Origin: Rhynchopus euleeides
Lineage: Eukaryota; Euglenozoa; Diplonemea; Diplonemida; Diplonemidae
NCBI GenBank assembly: GCA_963210315.1
Contig: OY723263.1
Span: 1,054,001 to 1,118,000, forward strand
Reading direction: 5' to 3'
Length of the DNA: 64,000 nt
The position numbers and the translations under genes are program-made. The notes under the pieces are model-generated. The model was not told where the DNA came from. It saw only the letters and a program-made list of their open reading frames with translations, and did no database searches. This document shows, in pieces, positions 42,995 through 54,221 of this stretch. Position 1 is the first letter of the stretch; every line of letters begins with the position of its first letter.

Positions 42995-43594
42995 CATGCT
43001 TGCTGCTAAATGATATTGGGATTGGGACTTTCGGGGTCCTCGCATTTTTTTTGGTGGCGAGATATGTGCATTTTTATTGGGGGCGAGATTGGGTGGGTGG
43101 GGGTGGGTGGGCGCAGCCCCCCCACCCACCCACCCACCCACCCGGTGGCAGGCATGTCGCTAAGCGTCGGCCGTCGACCCGGTGATTTTGGGTTTCCACC
43201 CCCCATAAAAAAGCGGCAACCCGGCTACACTGGTTCGACGGTCGACGTCGAAGGTTTTGCAGGAACATATGCTCGCTACCGTGGCCTCCGGCGGCTGGGG
43301 GGCTCTGCCCCCCAGACCCCCCTTGTAGCGTGTGCCCATGGCCACCCACCAGCCACGGCACCAAAGGTGGCCAATCGTCGACACTTTGACGCACAGTAAA
43401 TGGCCCCCAATAACTCAAAAAATTTGAGTAGGGTCGCCGTGAAGAGAGTTTGAACCGTTGATGCCAAAAACGACCCTCTTGTGTGGAAGAACGACGCTGT
43501 GCCACCCCCATTTTCCTAACAAACTCGCCCCCAAAAAAAATGTATTGGGATTCCGAAATTTGGCCCAAAAATCTCACATTTAGCAGCATGCATG
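42995..43594. mobile_element. Non-autonomous element (600 bp), 8-bp duplication CCTCCATC
   Basis: Ends CATGCTTGCTGCTAAATG and, inverted, CATGCATGCTGCTAAATG (17 of 18) are flanked by CCTCCATC (42987-42994 and 43595-43602). The 8-bp duplication and CA start suit hAT. Carries hairpin-module copy 3. A GGTGGGTGGG/CCCACCCACC palindrome lies at about 43090-43142. Confidence 0.85.
43269..43322 (+). repeat. GC-rich hairpin module, copy 3
   Basis: GCTCGCTACCGTGGCCTCC then the CTGGGGGGC/GCCCCCCAG stem; one loop base differs (TCT for TCC). Inside the 42995-43594 element. Confidence 0.8.
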
Positions 43595-43602
43595 CCTCCA
43601 TC

Positions 43603-45236
43603 GGCAGGGTACAACATGCATGCCAGGCCACCTGTGAGAGTGTCCGGGGGGGCTCCGGTGGGGAAGAAGGGGACGCACTGTGGGGCGGGTGGGCGTGACT
43701 CACAACACTCCATCCTTCCAGCAATATAAAAACAACAACAACACGAGGGGGGGGTGTGAGTGGGATCGGGCAACTCTACCATCGAAAGCTCCCAGGCTTT
43801 TCGACATTCCGAGAGTGGGATGTTGAGGGGGAAGGGGGGGGGGTGTTGAAAAAAAACGGTGGTGATGGGATACGGGTTCGAAACGGACATTAGTGTACCT
43901 CTCGCGTCCAACTATTAAAGCAGAAAGGGGATCGGGGGGATGTGCCTTGGGGAGGGGGGGGGGGAGAAGAAGCGGCGCATGCCAGGGTGACTTTGCAATG
44001 CAATTACTGACACACCTTTGGTGTACTGCCGAGATGGTGCTCCAGGTTGTTCGTTCACAGGAAGCGGTTACCCCCGCCCTGTGGAAATGGTGGTTGGAGT
44101 CGTCGTGTCATACAGTATTGACTGCAGTGATGTATGCTGCCCGCCCACAAGGCTTGTTCTGGAAAAAAAGCCTCAGTTGAACGATTTTTTGAACGATTTA
44201 AACAGGCCTCAGTTTGTCCCTGATGAAACAAGACTGCCTGTGCTGTGTTATCACTTCATTGTTTTTTTCCGGCGATTTTGAACGACTTAGGAGGGTGTCC
44301 TAAATTTAGGAAATTTTTGAAAAATTTGGAAAATTTTGGGGGATTTTTTGAAAAAATGGCAAAAAAAAGGGTGTGGGGAGTTGGGTCCAGTTTAGCAAAG
44401 TCCGTGTATTTGGACGCGGCCCCTCAGATAAGGAAGCCGCGTCTCAGGTGCAGGATGTGGGGTGTTGTCGATTTTTCAGGGTTCGACATTCTCGGGCTGG
44501 ACGGAGAGAAACGGTGGGTGCAACTCTGATCTGAAAAAACTTCAACCGAAAAAACGGGGTGTAGCTCCCTGACTGACGAGCAGCGGGAGGTGGCGAAGAG
44601 AAGCTCCTCATGCGTGGCGGCCTCCCTCGTTCGCGGCGGGTGAGGCATGCGGGGGTACGAGAGCGGCACCCGCCTGAGTTCTTCATGGAACCCACAAACC
44701 TGGGTGGCCTCACGGATGTGAGGTTGGAAATGCTCCGGGAGACAGCCGATGGCGCCTCAACGCCACAGGCTATCGTTGCCGGCTTGGTGCCCATATGGTG
44801 CAAGATGAGCGGCGGAATCCGCGAACTTCGGGAACTATCAGGTAGTTTGAACGCTGAAGACTGCCCCGCCAGGCTGAATGGGAGTCACAACGCGATGAGG
44901 AACAAGGATCAGCAGCGCCCTTTGCGGCAAACACAGGGCAGCTCTCCCTGAGCAGCTGGGAATGAAACGGGACGGAACTAACGAGCAGCAGCGAAAATAT
45001 TGCAGAGCACCAGTAACCACAACGAGTCCATGACACAAGTGGAACTGCAGACACGGGGCAGCCAAGAAACCGACGCAGTCGCAGGAGACCACCTCCACTG
45101 TCAGAACGAGCAGAACTGAGAGACACTCAATGGGATGGAGCGGAATCACTGGAACGGGGACACACTGCTGGCACACAGGACAGACAGACAGAAGTCAGAG
45201 TGAAACGGTTGTACAAAGGGCTCGGCTTTACCGACT
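43603..45236. other. Gene-poor region
   Basis: 1.6 kb without a recognisable gene. G-runs at 43748, 43838 and 43957. TTGAACGATTTTTTGAACGA at 44177 resembles the tail of repeat R. TAGGAGGGTGTCC at 44288 is inverted at 45314 in the tandem repeat. Confidence 0.5.
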
Positions 45237-46186
45237 GCTCGAAATTTGCCCTTGTGTCAACCAGTGGCAAAACTTTCGGAAAATCGGGAAAAATCAGGAA
45301 AATCCGGAGTACCGGACACCCTCCTAGATTCTGGGGGGGTGAAACGGCGGAAAAATTTTTGGGGTGTTTTTGGGTGAAAAACCGGGCAACCTGGGCCCTT
45401 TGGGACCACACAGGCCAGGAAAGGCCAAAATTTTCGATTTTTTTCGGAAATTTTTCGGTTTTTCAGAGTGTGGCAGTCCGCAGATACAGATTTTCGGGTC
45501 GGAAAAAAAATTTTTTTTCGACCCAAAAAAATCGGATTTTTTCGGGGAGGGTCTCCGGTGGCCCCCCCTGGATTTCCTGATTTTTCCCGATTTTTCCCGA
45601 TTTTCGGATTTTGCTCGAAATTTGCCCTTGTGTCAACCAGTGGCAAAACTTTCGGAAAATCGGGAAAAATCAGGAAAATCCGGAGTACCGGACACCCTCC
45701 TAGATTCTGGGGGGGTGAAACGGCGGAAAAATTTTTGGGGTGTTTTTGGGTGAAAAACCGGGCAACCTGGGCCCTTTGGGACCACACAGGCCAGGAAAGG
45801 CCAAAATTTTCGATTTTTTTCGGAAATTTTTCGGTTTTTCAGAGTGTGGCAGTCCGCAGATACAGATTTTCGGGTCGGAAAAAAAAAATTTTTTTCGACC
45901 CAAAAAAATCGGATTTTTTCGGGGAGGGTCTCCGGTGGCCCCCCCTGGATTTCCTGATTTTTCCCGATTTTTCCCGATTTTCGGATTTTGCTCGAAATTT
46001 GCCCTTGTGTCAACCAGTGGCAAAACTTTCGGAAAATCGGGAAAAATCAGGAAAATCCGGAGTACCGGACACCCTCCTAGATTCTGGGGGGGTGAAACGG
46101 CGGAAAAATTTTTGGGGTGTTTTTGGGTGAAAAACCGGGCAACCTGGGCCCTTTGGGACCACACAGGCCAGGAAAGGCCAAAATTA
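45237..46186 (+). repeat. Tandem repeat, about 2.5 copies of a 376-377-bp unit
   Basis: Units start at 45237, 45613 and 45990 with GCTCGAAATTTGCCCTTG; the third stops at about 46186. Copies are almost identical; the clearest difference is the length of an A-run. Each full unit contains an inverted pair: GGAAAATCGGGAAAAATCAG near its start and CTGATTTTTCCCGATTTTTC near its end. The continuous plus-strand open frames through it are a by-product of the unit, not a gene. Confidence 0.92.
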
Positions 46187-47011
46187 GACCACACCGACCT
46201 TTTTACTCACACCTACGAAGGAAAGCCCACAGCCAGCAAGAGTGCACGAAGCGTCCAAAGTATCACTGTTTCGATTTCAGAACAGTGCGTAGTTTGACAG
46301 TTGGCTGAGAACGCCCTCCCCGGTCGCATTGCTCCAATATTCTGAGGTACCCTCCCTCCCCACAGAGCTAACAAAGCCAGCCTCACTCAGAAGAGCACCA
46401 TCTGTATTATGCCTGGCCCTGGCAAAAATGCCAAACAACTCAAAAGAACAGAAAATCTGCACTCTGGGAGGGGCACGGGGACAGGGGGAGTAGATAACTT
46501 GATCGAACACCAATTGGTTGGTTGGGTGTGGGTGGGGGGAATAGAAAAGGGCAGGTGGGGTGTCTTTTGACGGCTGGAGAAATCTCGTAACATACACGCA
46601 GGCCATTTTTCTTCCACGCAGCCACACCGTACAAATTACCCGCCAGCGGACGCAATGTGAGTGAGATGTTGCATGTTACTCGTGATCTGGACTGCCTCGC
46701 ATCCCTTAGCGCGAGAAGCTTGGAAAAGCCCTCCAATACCTGGGGTACGCGGAAATGTTTGAAATCTGCCACAATATGTTGTTCTTGCAACGGGGGCATA
46801 TAAGGGTTTCTTGAAATATGTTGGAGAGGAGGGGGAAATTTCAGGTGAGTGGGTGGAGGGCGAAATATCCCCCTGTTGGTGTCTGTCGGTGTTTCAATGC
46901 CTGCTCCAGAGAGTGTCGGTGGCGCTGTGCAGATCACGGGGCAGAGAAGACCCAAAGAGTCCATCAGAATCATCCTGTTCAGTTCTTTCATGTCATTTTC
47001 TTTTGTCAGTG
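46187..47011. other. Spacer, no gene seen
   Basis: Short frames only; a G-rich patch near 46535. Nothing recognised. Confidence 0.5.
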
Positions 47012-48001
47012 GTTTGAACGATTTTTGAACGATTTTTGGCCGTGCTCGTCGCGTCCCCCGGTGAGGGGGGACGCTGTTTCGTGTTCTCCTTGCCGCACGG
47101 AGGCATTGCCTTACGTCGCCTCTTCCTCTTTTCCTTTATGGGCGGGTTAGTCTGGCTCAGAGGGCGGGACCGTGCTGATATGCACAGTGACGACTCTCCC
47201 TTTTTTTGTTGTGCCCGCCTCCTGCCGAGTCGTGGCTGCTGCCTCTCAGACTGGGGGCGGGCGGTCGCCGACGCTGACGCGCCTGGCGGCCCGTGGAAAG
47301 TGACGTGGGTCTGGGGGTGGGGGGGGGGGGGGGTGCTGGGGTGTCAGGCCGAAGCCCTTGACCGCTGTTGATTTTTGCAGGTTTCACGAGATCAGGTAGT
47401 CCTTCTCGCTGTGCTCCGTCACCCCTGCCTCAGCCAGGTAGCGTAGGGCCCCCTTGCAGTTGTGCAGCAGCAGGTTGTGCACGCTTGTGGCTGTGAGGTG
47501 GTGTCGGGCTGACGCTGTCGCGGGACAGCCGAAGAATAGGTGCTTCAGCGAGACCCCAGGCGGGGGGCTGTCCGGCGCAAGCTTCAGGCAGGGTTTGCAC
47601 GGTGGTTGTGCGCTGCCCGGGACGTCGTGGTCGTACACCAGGCGGTGGTGGTCGGCCCGGAGGCGGCGGATGGTGGTTTCCCCTAAGCGGGTAAGGCCCT
47701 CCATGCGGAGGTCAGGGCGCTGCAGTCGCGTCTCCCCGATTCCTGACCGATACGCGTACACGCTGTCTGTGCGGGGCAACGTGGTCCCGCTGTATATGTG
47801 TCGGCGGAGGGTGACACGGGCCGACGCGAGGCTGATCGGCTCCATCTGGGGCTTGAACGCACCGATCTGCGCCTGCTTGTCAGCAAGTTCGTTCCCTACC
47901 ATTTTTTTTTCCCTCTTGTGTCCCATGCCTTGTTTGCAGTGATCGCATTGTTGGCCATCCTTGCTGTAGTTCGGCATGCCGCCCTTCCCACCTTCCCCCA
48001 C
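47012..48001 (-). mobile_element. 3' part of a non-LTR (LINE-like) retrotransposon
   Basis: The minus strand carries an ORF tail (next entry), then about 370 bp of 3' UTR ending in the tandem tail AAAAATCGTTCAAAAATCGT at 47012-47035. The 47012-47195 part recurs in truncated form at 26522-26640 and 27038-27246, and more weakly at about 40141-40225 and 55480-55650. That 5'-truncated dispersal with a shared tail is the signature of LINE-type target-primed insertion. A G-run near 47312-47327 interrupts the UTR. Confidence 0.7.
47384..48001 (-). pseudogene. RNase H C-terminus and zinc-knuckle tail of a LINE-like polyprotein, truncated
   Basis: About 200 residues. GHKREKKMVGNELADKQAQI resembles the end of a retroelement RNase H domain (H...GNE.AD). 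Downstream come RLRADHHRL, CKPCLKL, and LKHLFFGCPATASARHHL, the C-x2-C...H...C pattern that follows RNase H in many non-LTR elements. Reverse transcriptase is absent: the sequence upstream (above about 48000) does not continue the domain. Hence a 5'-truncated, probably dead copy. No initiator Met is implied. Confidence 0.7.
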
Positions 48002-48147
48002 CCCCTCCCCGGCGGTTTTGCTCTCCGTGTGGTTTGGTGGTACTGGTGAGCCATCTGGGGAAAGAACCTTGACAATCCCGGGCCGGCAGTACGTTCGTCA
48101 CCCCCACGGGCTCGGCCGGTTTCTAAACCTTTAGGCAATCTACGTCC

Positions 48148-48316
48148 GCAGGCCAAGAACCCGGTGTGCAGATGCACGTTGGGAGCCCCCTGAAGTCCGC
48201 ACACGCCCTCTCTGAGTAGTCCCCGACCAAGCGCTGGCCTCTCTGACCGACTACCATGCCGCCGCAGGCCAAGAACCCGGTGTGCCGAAGCACGTTGGGA
48301 GCCCCCTGAAGTCAAC
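48148..48316. repeat. Two-copy direct repeat, period 116 bp
   Basis: Copies at 48148-48200 and 48264-48316: GCAGGCCAAGAACCCGGTGT, five variable bases, then GCACGTTGGGAGCCCCCTGA. Adjacent to the LINE-like remnant. Confidence 0.75.
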
Positions 48317-48387
48317 ACAGCACCCCGCCAGTGGCTCCAGCTGTCCCTCCCCATGTCAGAGTTGACGGAAAAAGGCGGACCCTCTTT

Positions 48388-48455
48388 TGTCCCAGTGCTC
48401 CGTGCTATGCACTGGGACCCCGTTGCCCAGGCGGACCAGCCTGGGGGAGCCCTCG
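48388..48455. other. Two consecutive strong hairpins
   Basis: GTCCCAGTGC pairs with GCACTGGGAC around a 9-base loop, immediately followed by CCCAGGC pairing with GCCTGGG. Could be an RNA or element end; function unknown. Confidence 0.55.
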
Positions 48456-51400
48456 GGGTGTGGGGTTGAGTTTTACGACTTCCCTAGGTCTTAGGTAGTT
48501 TAAGGTCGTGCCCAGGACCTGGTTTTGAACAATCTTTTCTTCACCTGGACCTATTTTCCACTGCTGCGAATGCGGTAACCCCGAGTGGGATATATGTTTC
48601 TTGAACGATCCTTTTGGTTTCTTTCAGGCCAATCTTTCGTCTTCTGTTTGCTTTTTTGTTTTTCGGTTCTTAAATCGGTGGGGTTTGTTTTTTTGTCAGG
48701 GGTTTCCCTCGTTACAGAGGCAATGGCTCTCGAGAACCACAACACAATGCAAGGAGGGGGAACCCGCTTTGTGTCAAACTGTGTCAGTGCGGCATGCGTA
48801 CTGCTGCCACCTGGTTCACAGTTATGCGCTTCAAAGCGGGTCCGCCCCCCAACGGGTCACAGAAAACCTACCTCCCCTCCGCCGCCTTCGGTTTCATTTG
48901 TTCGTTCCAATCCTGTCTGCGGAGGCCACAATGGCAGGAGGGCCACTAGACAGACAGAAAACGAATGCGCAGAGTTTCGAACAACTGACCAGAATATTTA
49001 CCATTTCCTCATTTACCTATTAAAAAGGGGGGGGGGACGGATCGGGGTGGTGGGCGGGTGGATGGGTGAATGAGTGGGCTGTGGTGGTGGTGGGGGGGGG
49101 GGGGGGGATCGTGGGGGCAATAGCCGCCAACTTCCCCCCCCCTCCTCCTCCCCTCTCCTCCCACTCCCCCGCAGCGAGAACAATGAATCACCCACCCTGC
49201 CTGTCCAACTCCCTCCCGGACCCTTCCTTTTTTGAACGATTGTATTTTTAGATGTTGGGTGAGATGAGGTGCATGCGCATCATGCCATGCTGATTGTTTT
49301 TTCACCCACTGCGAAACTTTCAACCATCTCGCTTTGTTCGGTCGTTATGTATTTTCTTAGAGGCTGAAAGCACCTGGCTTGGACAGGCAAGCTATACACA
49401 AAGTTGTGTCTGCAGGAATATGCTGCGGCGGCTGGCATGCATGAGATGCCGGACTATTTTGAAACTCCTTTGCTTTGGTGGAAGTGGAGGAGCGTGAAGA
49501 CAAAATGGCGCATATATTCGGCGTTTGCAGCACACAAACCCCCCCCCCCCAACCCACATGCCCAAAGGGACAGATATCGGCTTGCCCTACTCAACGAACG
49601 GTTCACTGAGGAATGACTTTGTTTTATCAGAGAGGAGAGTGTTGTTTTGGTCTGTTGCGTGAAAGTTGTGTCGAAGCTCCTACTACCTACAAACAGTGCA
49701 CGGTGACACTTTTGATGCACACACGAAACGGACGGGCGGTCTCCCTGCAAAGACCGAAAAAATGCATCCCAGGGAAGGGACGGGGTGGGGGAGGGTGGGC
49801 AGGACAGATGTAACCTTTCGTCTCTTTCAACACTTCTTACATGTAACAATATAGATGCAGTAAAACGAGCAACTGCGTCAGACACCCCCCCGCCAAAAAC
49901 GGATCGAATAATATTTGTTTCTTGATGCCGACAGCCGCGGGGTTGGGTATGGGTCGGTGGTTACAGAGAAGATAAAGACATAGTATCGGTGTGTGTGTGT
50001 GTGTGTGTGATTTCATTCTCTCTTTCTTCTCAGCGACCGAGAGTCACATGCTTGTGTGTTGAGATGACGAGGAAGTTGGGGTTTTGCATTTTTTTGACGG
50101 TGCGTTTTTTACTGAAGGAATGTGATATCAGGACCCCCCCCCCCTTCCGATTCTCTATTCACACTTCACTGTTCGAGGTTTGCTGGTTGGCAAAAGAATA
50201 TCCATCCCCTCCTCCGGGACGTGCACAGAATATCTGTGAGATCACTCAAGGGCACCAAGTCTGTCTCGCTCCAATGAAGCTGATAGTGGCCCACAAACCA
50301 CAACCAGTATAATTGATGTATGCGCCATGAACCTCGGTGTTGCACGGGCATCCACCAAAACCTGGAGTGAACAATGTGGATTCCAGCAGCCATGTGAGAT
50401 TGACAACTCGAAGTTCTTGAAAATGAACACATCAGGAATCCAGGGAATCCTTTATGGCTAAACACGCGGGTGCTGGGCTCGCCACGTTCAAGAAAAACAC
50501 GAGTATGAGTGAGGGTACAGGTGCACGGTCGTGCTACGGGTTGAGTCTGATGTGGCAGATGCATCCGTGATGGAATGTATTGGTCTTGCAGAGCCATCAT
50601 TCCTCCAGGCCAATGCAACTCCGTTGACTCTCGATATTGTATCGCGCACCACGCATGTGTCCAACTGTGTTCTGCATGACAGTAAAGAAGGTTCACGCCT
50701 GCGCGTGATGATGAGGGGGCCGCACACAACAGGGGCAGGGGGGGAAATGATCCGAAAGAGGCTCCCCATTGCACACAGCAAAATTACACCACGCCCGGCG
50801 GGAACGGGGGGGGGGGGGGCGGAGGGGGGGGGGCGGTGATCCCCCCCCCCCTTGCAATTCGCCCACACCCACACCGGCAATTGGAGAAACAGAACGGGGC
50901 CACACCACTGCACGGGATGAGAAAATAAAACCACAGTTTCACCCTCCCGATACACGGCTTCCCCCACGGGGGAAAATCTCTCGCCGCATTAGGCGTTGGG
51001 TTGGAGCTTCAGGGGGTGGGGATGGGGCGCTGCACTGGATGCTGCAGCCTCTCCCCCTCCCACCGCCACCACCCCGCCGCGTTAACGTGCAACTGGACAG
51101 TGCCCTCCGGCACACGGTTCAAGAGTACATGTGAGGTGCGGGGGCGGGGGCGGGCAGGGGAGCGAGAGAGAGGGTGGAGATGAAGTGGGACCCACCGCGT
51201 CTGAGGAATGCCACGGACAGATGACGAGTAGAACGAGTAGAAGAACGAAAAGGTTTGCGGAGATTCCCTGTGAGTGATGCTCACTAGAAGCATGTGAGCT
51301 GAGTGGGGTGGGGAGAGGAAGGCACAAACCGCATGCCCGGGTAGTCCCTCTGGAGAGCCGTCGGCCGGAGCGTAGGGAAAACAGCTCACCAGATGGCACA

Positions 51401-53019
51401 CTGCCAATTCCTTGAGATGGATGGATACGACGGGGATAGAAGAAGAAACCTGGCTCATGATCAGCCACAGAAGAGATGGAAAAGCGAAGCTGCGGGGCGG
51501 GGGGGTGGGGTGAGATGAGGTGATGCGGATCATGGGGAGTGGTGTGGGAGAAGACGCTGGGCCCGTTTTGAAAATATATGACACAAATAACAGTACACCA
51601 AAAAGTAGGGCCGGAGAAGAGAGGGTGGGGCTGGGGCTGGGCAGGGGAGGGGGGGGGGCAGGAGGCATGAGCTGTGCGAAACGACAAAAAAATCCACGCT
51701 GGCGTGATTTATTGCGGAACCGCACACACATACACACACACACCCCACCCCCTTTTGCGAATGCATTTGAGACAGGGGTCAAATGCTGCACCCCCACCCA
51801 CCCACCCACATCACTTCTCATCTCAGATTCAGCGTCTCCATGCCACCACCATGAAGGAGTCTAGTCTAAAGCAAAGTCAAGGAGAACATGATTGGGAAGG
51901 GGGGGGGGGGAGAAAAAGGTAAGCCACACAGCAACACCACACACAACACACCGCATCTTCAGAGAGAAGCGTGATTTTTTTCTGCCTTTTGATGCCATTT
52001 CTCTCTCTCTCTCTCTCTCTCTCCCCTCTAAATGCGGGTGGTGATGCAAGGCAAACATACATCCCTCGGGAAGTGATGGGCTGGGGCTGGGGTGGGGGTG
52101 GGGGGAGAGGGGTGAGGTTGGTGAGATGCAGCTTCTCTCCATAGAGAGACTGAGAGCCGAGTGAAAAAGAACGGCAAATAACAAACGTGAAAAAGAAAGA
52201 GTGGCCGGGGGAGGGGGGGGGGGTGGGGTGGGGTAGGACGGATGGGACAGCCCTTAGGCCTCGCAATCCCATGGAGGGAGTGAGGCGGTGGGGGGGGGGG
52301 GCCCCGCCACCCGATACCGCCAACCCATGAGCCCTCCGCTCTTGGAATGAATGCTGCACCGAGGAGACCGCCTCAGTCGGCAAGAGGGTGTCTTCGGGCT
52401 TGACCCTCATAAGCTCAACCAAACGTACTGTGGTCTGGTCTGATATCAGCTGAGAGAAGAACAACAAACGCAGGTGTGGATGGGTGCCAAACACGGCGAT
52501 AGCGTCTCATGTGCAGAAACGAGTTGAAAGGGGGAGGGGGAGGGGGGGATGCGGGCGGTCGCCCTGACTCGTCGAAAAGCGAAACCTGCGCACGTCGTCA
52601 ATATCGGGGTGTTTTGAACGAGTGGCGAATTGTGATTTCCTAGTGTGGACGACGGCCCCATCCGGGGGGGGGGGGGAGGGGGGGCGTGTGAGGCATGTGT
52701 GAGGCAAGTTCAAACCGAACACGACAGATCGCATTCGCACCTGGGAAGACGACAGGTGTCACCCAAAAAGGGCTAGCATCGTGGCGAACCCTTATCCAGG
52801 GGTTTTTTTGTTTGCAAATGGATACTCTTGTATGTCGTTGTGTCAGATGTCTGGCGTGCAAACCAGACCTCGAATGATGTCTGCCTGTAATCACATTTGG
52901 TGATGTGCCTTGTGGTGTGGGACGCAGGTGCATGTGGTGAAGAAGCACATGCAAAACCTCCTGTAGGGTCCCTCGCACAAGGGGGTAGTGAAAAACTGAA
53001 AATATAAAAAAAAGAAAAT
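48456..53019. other. Gene-poor region, G-run and microsatellite rich
   Basis: No recognisable gene. Features: GT repeat 49990-50010; CT repeat at about 52002-52026; G-runs at 49029, 49094, 50806, 50824, 51648, 51899, 52209, 52288 and 52664; C-runs at 49541, 50132 and 50844. Open frames of up to 270 codons (51009-51821) are Pro/Ser-rich products of these runs. Confidence 0.5.
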
Positions 53020-53290
53020 ATCAGGGACAGGCGTGTATCTATTTCACGGAATGAAAATAGGAATTTGGGGAAAAAATATTTTGCGGGTTTGCGGGTTTGC
53101 GGGTTTGACTTTTTTGCACCATTTTCCTTTGGGTTTTCAGCAGAATTCTTCTATGTTCCCGGTCTTGGATGTGCTCAAACAGTCAAAAGAACACATTTTC
53201 CGGGTGCAAAAAAATGTTGCACCTGGGGGGTGGAGAGGGGGGTCGGAGGGCGGTGGTGTGAGAGGCTTGCTCTCGAGCTCAAACCAACAG

Positions 53291-53345
53291 ATGTTCACTA
53301 CCGTGGCCTCCGGCGGCTGGGGGGCTCCGCCCCCCAGACCCCCCT
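53291..53345 (+). repeat. GC-rich hairpin module, copy 4
   Basis: GATGTTCACTACCGTGGCC then the CTGGGGGGC/GCCCCCCAG stem; shares CAATTTATCGTC downstream with copy 2. Confidence 0.8.
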
Positions 53346-53449
53346 GTGGCGTGTCTTTGCGCGACAATTTATCGTCCCCCCATGCGACATGTGCTATCTG
53401 TCAGTTGTGTTGTACTTGAGCGTATGCGACTATGGAGCCAGGCCAACAG

Positions 53450-53510
53450 ACGTTCGCTACCGTGGCCTCCGGCGGCTGGGGGGCTCCGCCCCCCACACCC
53501 CCCCGTGGCA
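53450..53510 (+). repeat. GC-rich hairpin module, copy 5
   Basis: GACGTTCGCTACCGTGGCC then the CTGGGGGGC stem with GCCCCCCAC, one base off the perfect pair. 100 bp from copy 4 in the same element. Confidence 0.8.
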
Positions 53511-54221
53511 TGTGCCTGGTCTTGGAGCCAAGTCCTTGCGCGTACGGGGCTGCGGCATGTCGGTTCCAGCACCCTCGCGGAAGGCTGGGCCCGAGCACTG
53601 ATCTCTAAGAGACGAACCACCTTGCGAATGCGATCGGGTTTGCGGGCTTGCGGCCATGACATCTCGAAAGGGTCGTCATGTTTCGGGTTCGACTTGGTGG
53701 GCATCCGTGGCATGCAAGAGATGGCACACCAGGAGCCACGCAGCACCAGGTCGACCTGGATCTGATCGAGCTCAGGGGGAAGGAAGCACAGTCACCAAAG
53801 TGATATCACCGCCGGCCTCAACCACCAAACTGCAACCGCAGAAGTTCCGCTATTCTCACAAGGGAAGGCGCCCTGGGATGTAGCAGTGATTTGTGTGCAG
53901 CGCCATCAAGTGACACTGACCGCCTTGAACAGAGAGGTAGTGTACAGATGGCGATCAGTGAGAGGGCGTGCTGTGTCCTCCCACTTCCCCATCTACCTCC
54001 ATTCGTTCACCGTTGTTGATAGCAATTTTTTCGCCATTTTTTCGAATCGTATGCATCGGTCAGGCCGAGTGAATCAAAATAGCGCAAAAATCACACCAAA
54101 ATCTGTGTCTGAGGCACAGAAATCGTGCAAAAAAGCACCCAAAAAAAGTGCAAAAAACCCAAAATAGGATTTCGAAAATTGGCCAAAATACCCCCAAAAT
54201 AGAGCCACACCTGATCAGGGA

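Larger units (their letters stand above)
53028..54213. mobile_element. Non-autonomous hAT-type element (1186 bp), 8-bp duplication ATCAGGGA
   Basis: Ends CAGGCGTGTATCTATTT and, inverted, CAGGTGTGGCTCTATTT (14 of 17) are flanked by the perfect duplication ATCAGGGA (53020-53027 and 54214-54221). Holds two hairpin modules (53291-53345 and 53450-53510), a triple GCGGGTTT run at 53083-53106, and A-rich AAAAAAGTGC words near the right end. No transposase. Confidence 0.87.

Noticed and set aside
44280..45326. hAT element bounded by TAGGAGGGTGTCC
   Set aside because: No 8-bp target duplication could be found, so it is listed only as an observation.
45237..46186. CRISPR array
   Set aside because: Units are 376 bp and nearly identical with no unique spacers; the genome is eukaryotic.
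51009..51821. 270-codon Pro/Ser-rich minus-strand frame
   Set aside because: Composition comes from G-runs and microsatellites; no conserved motif, no plausible start.
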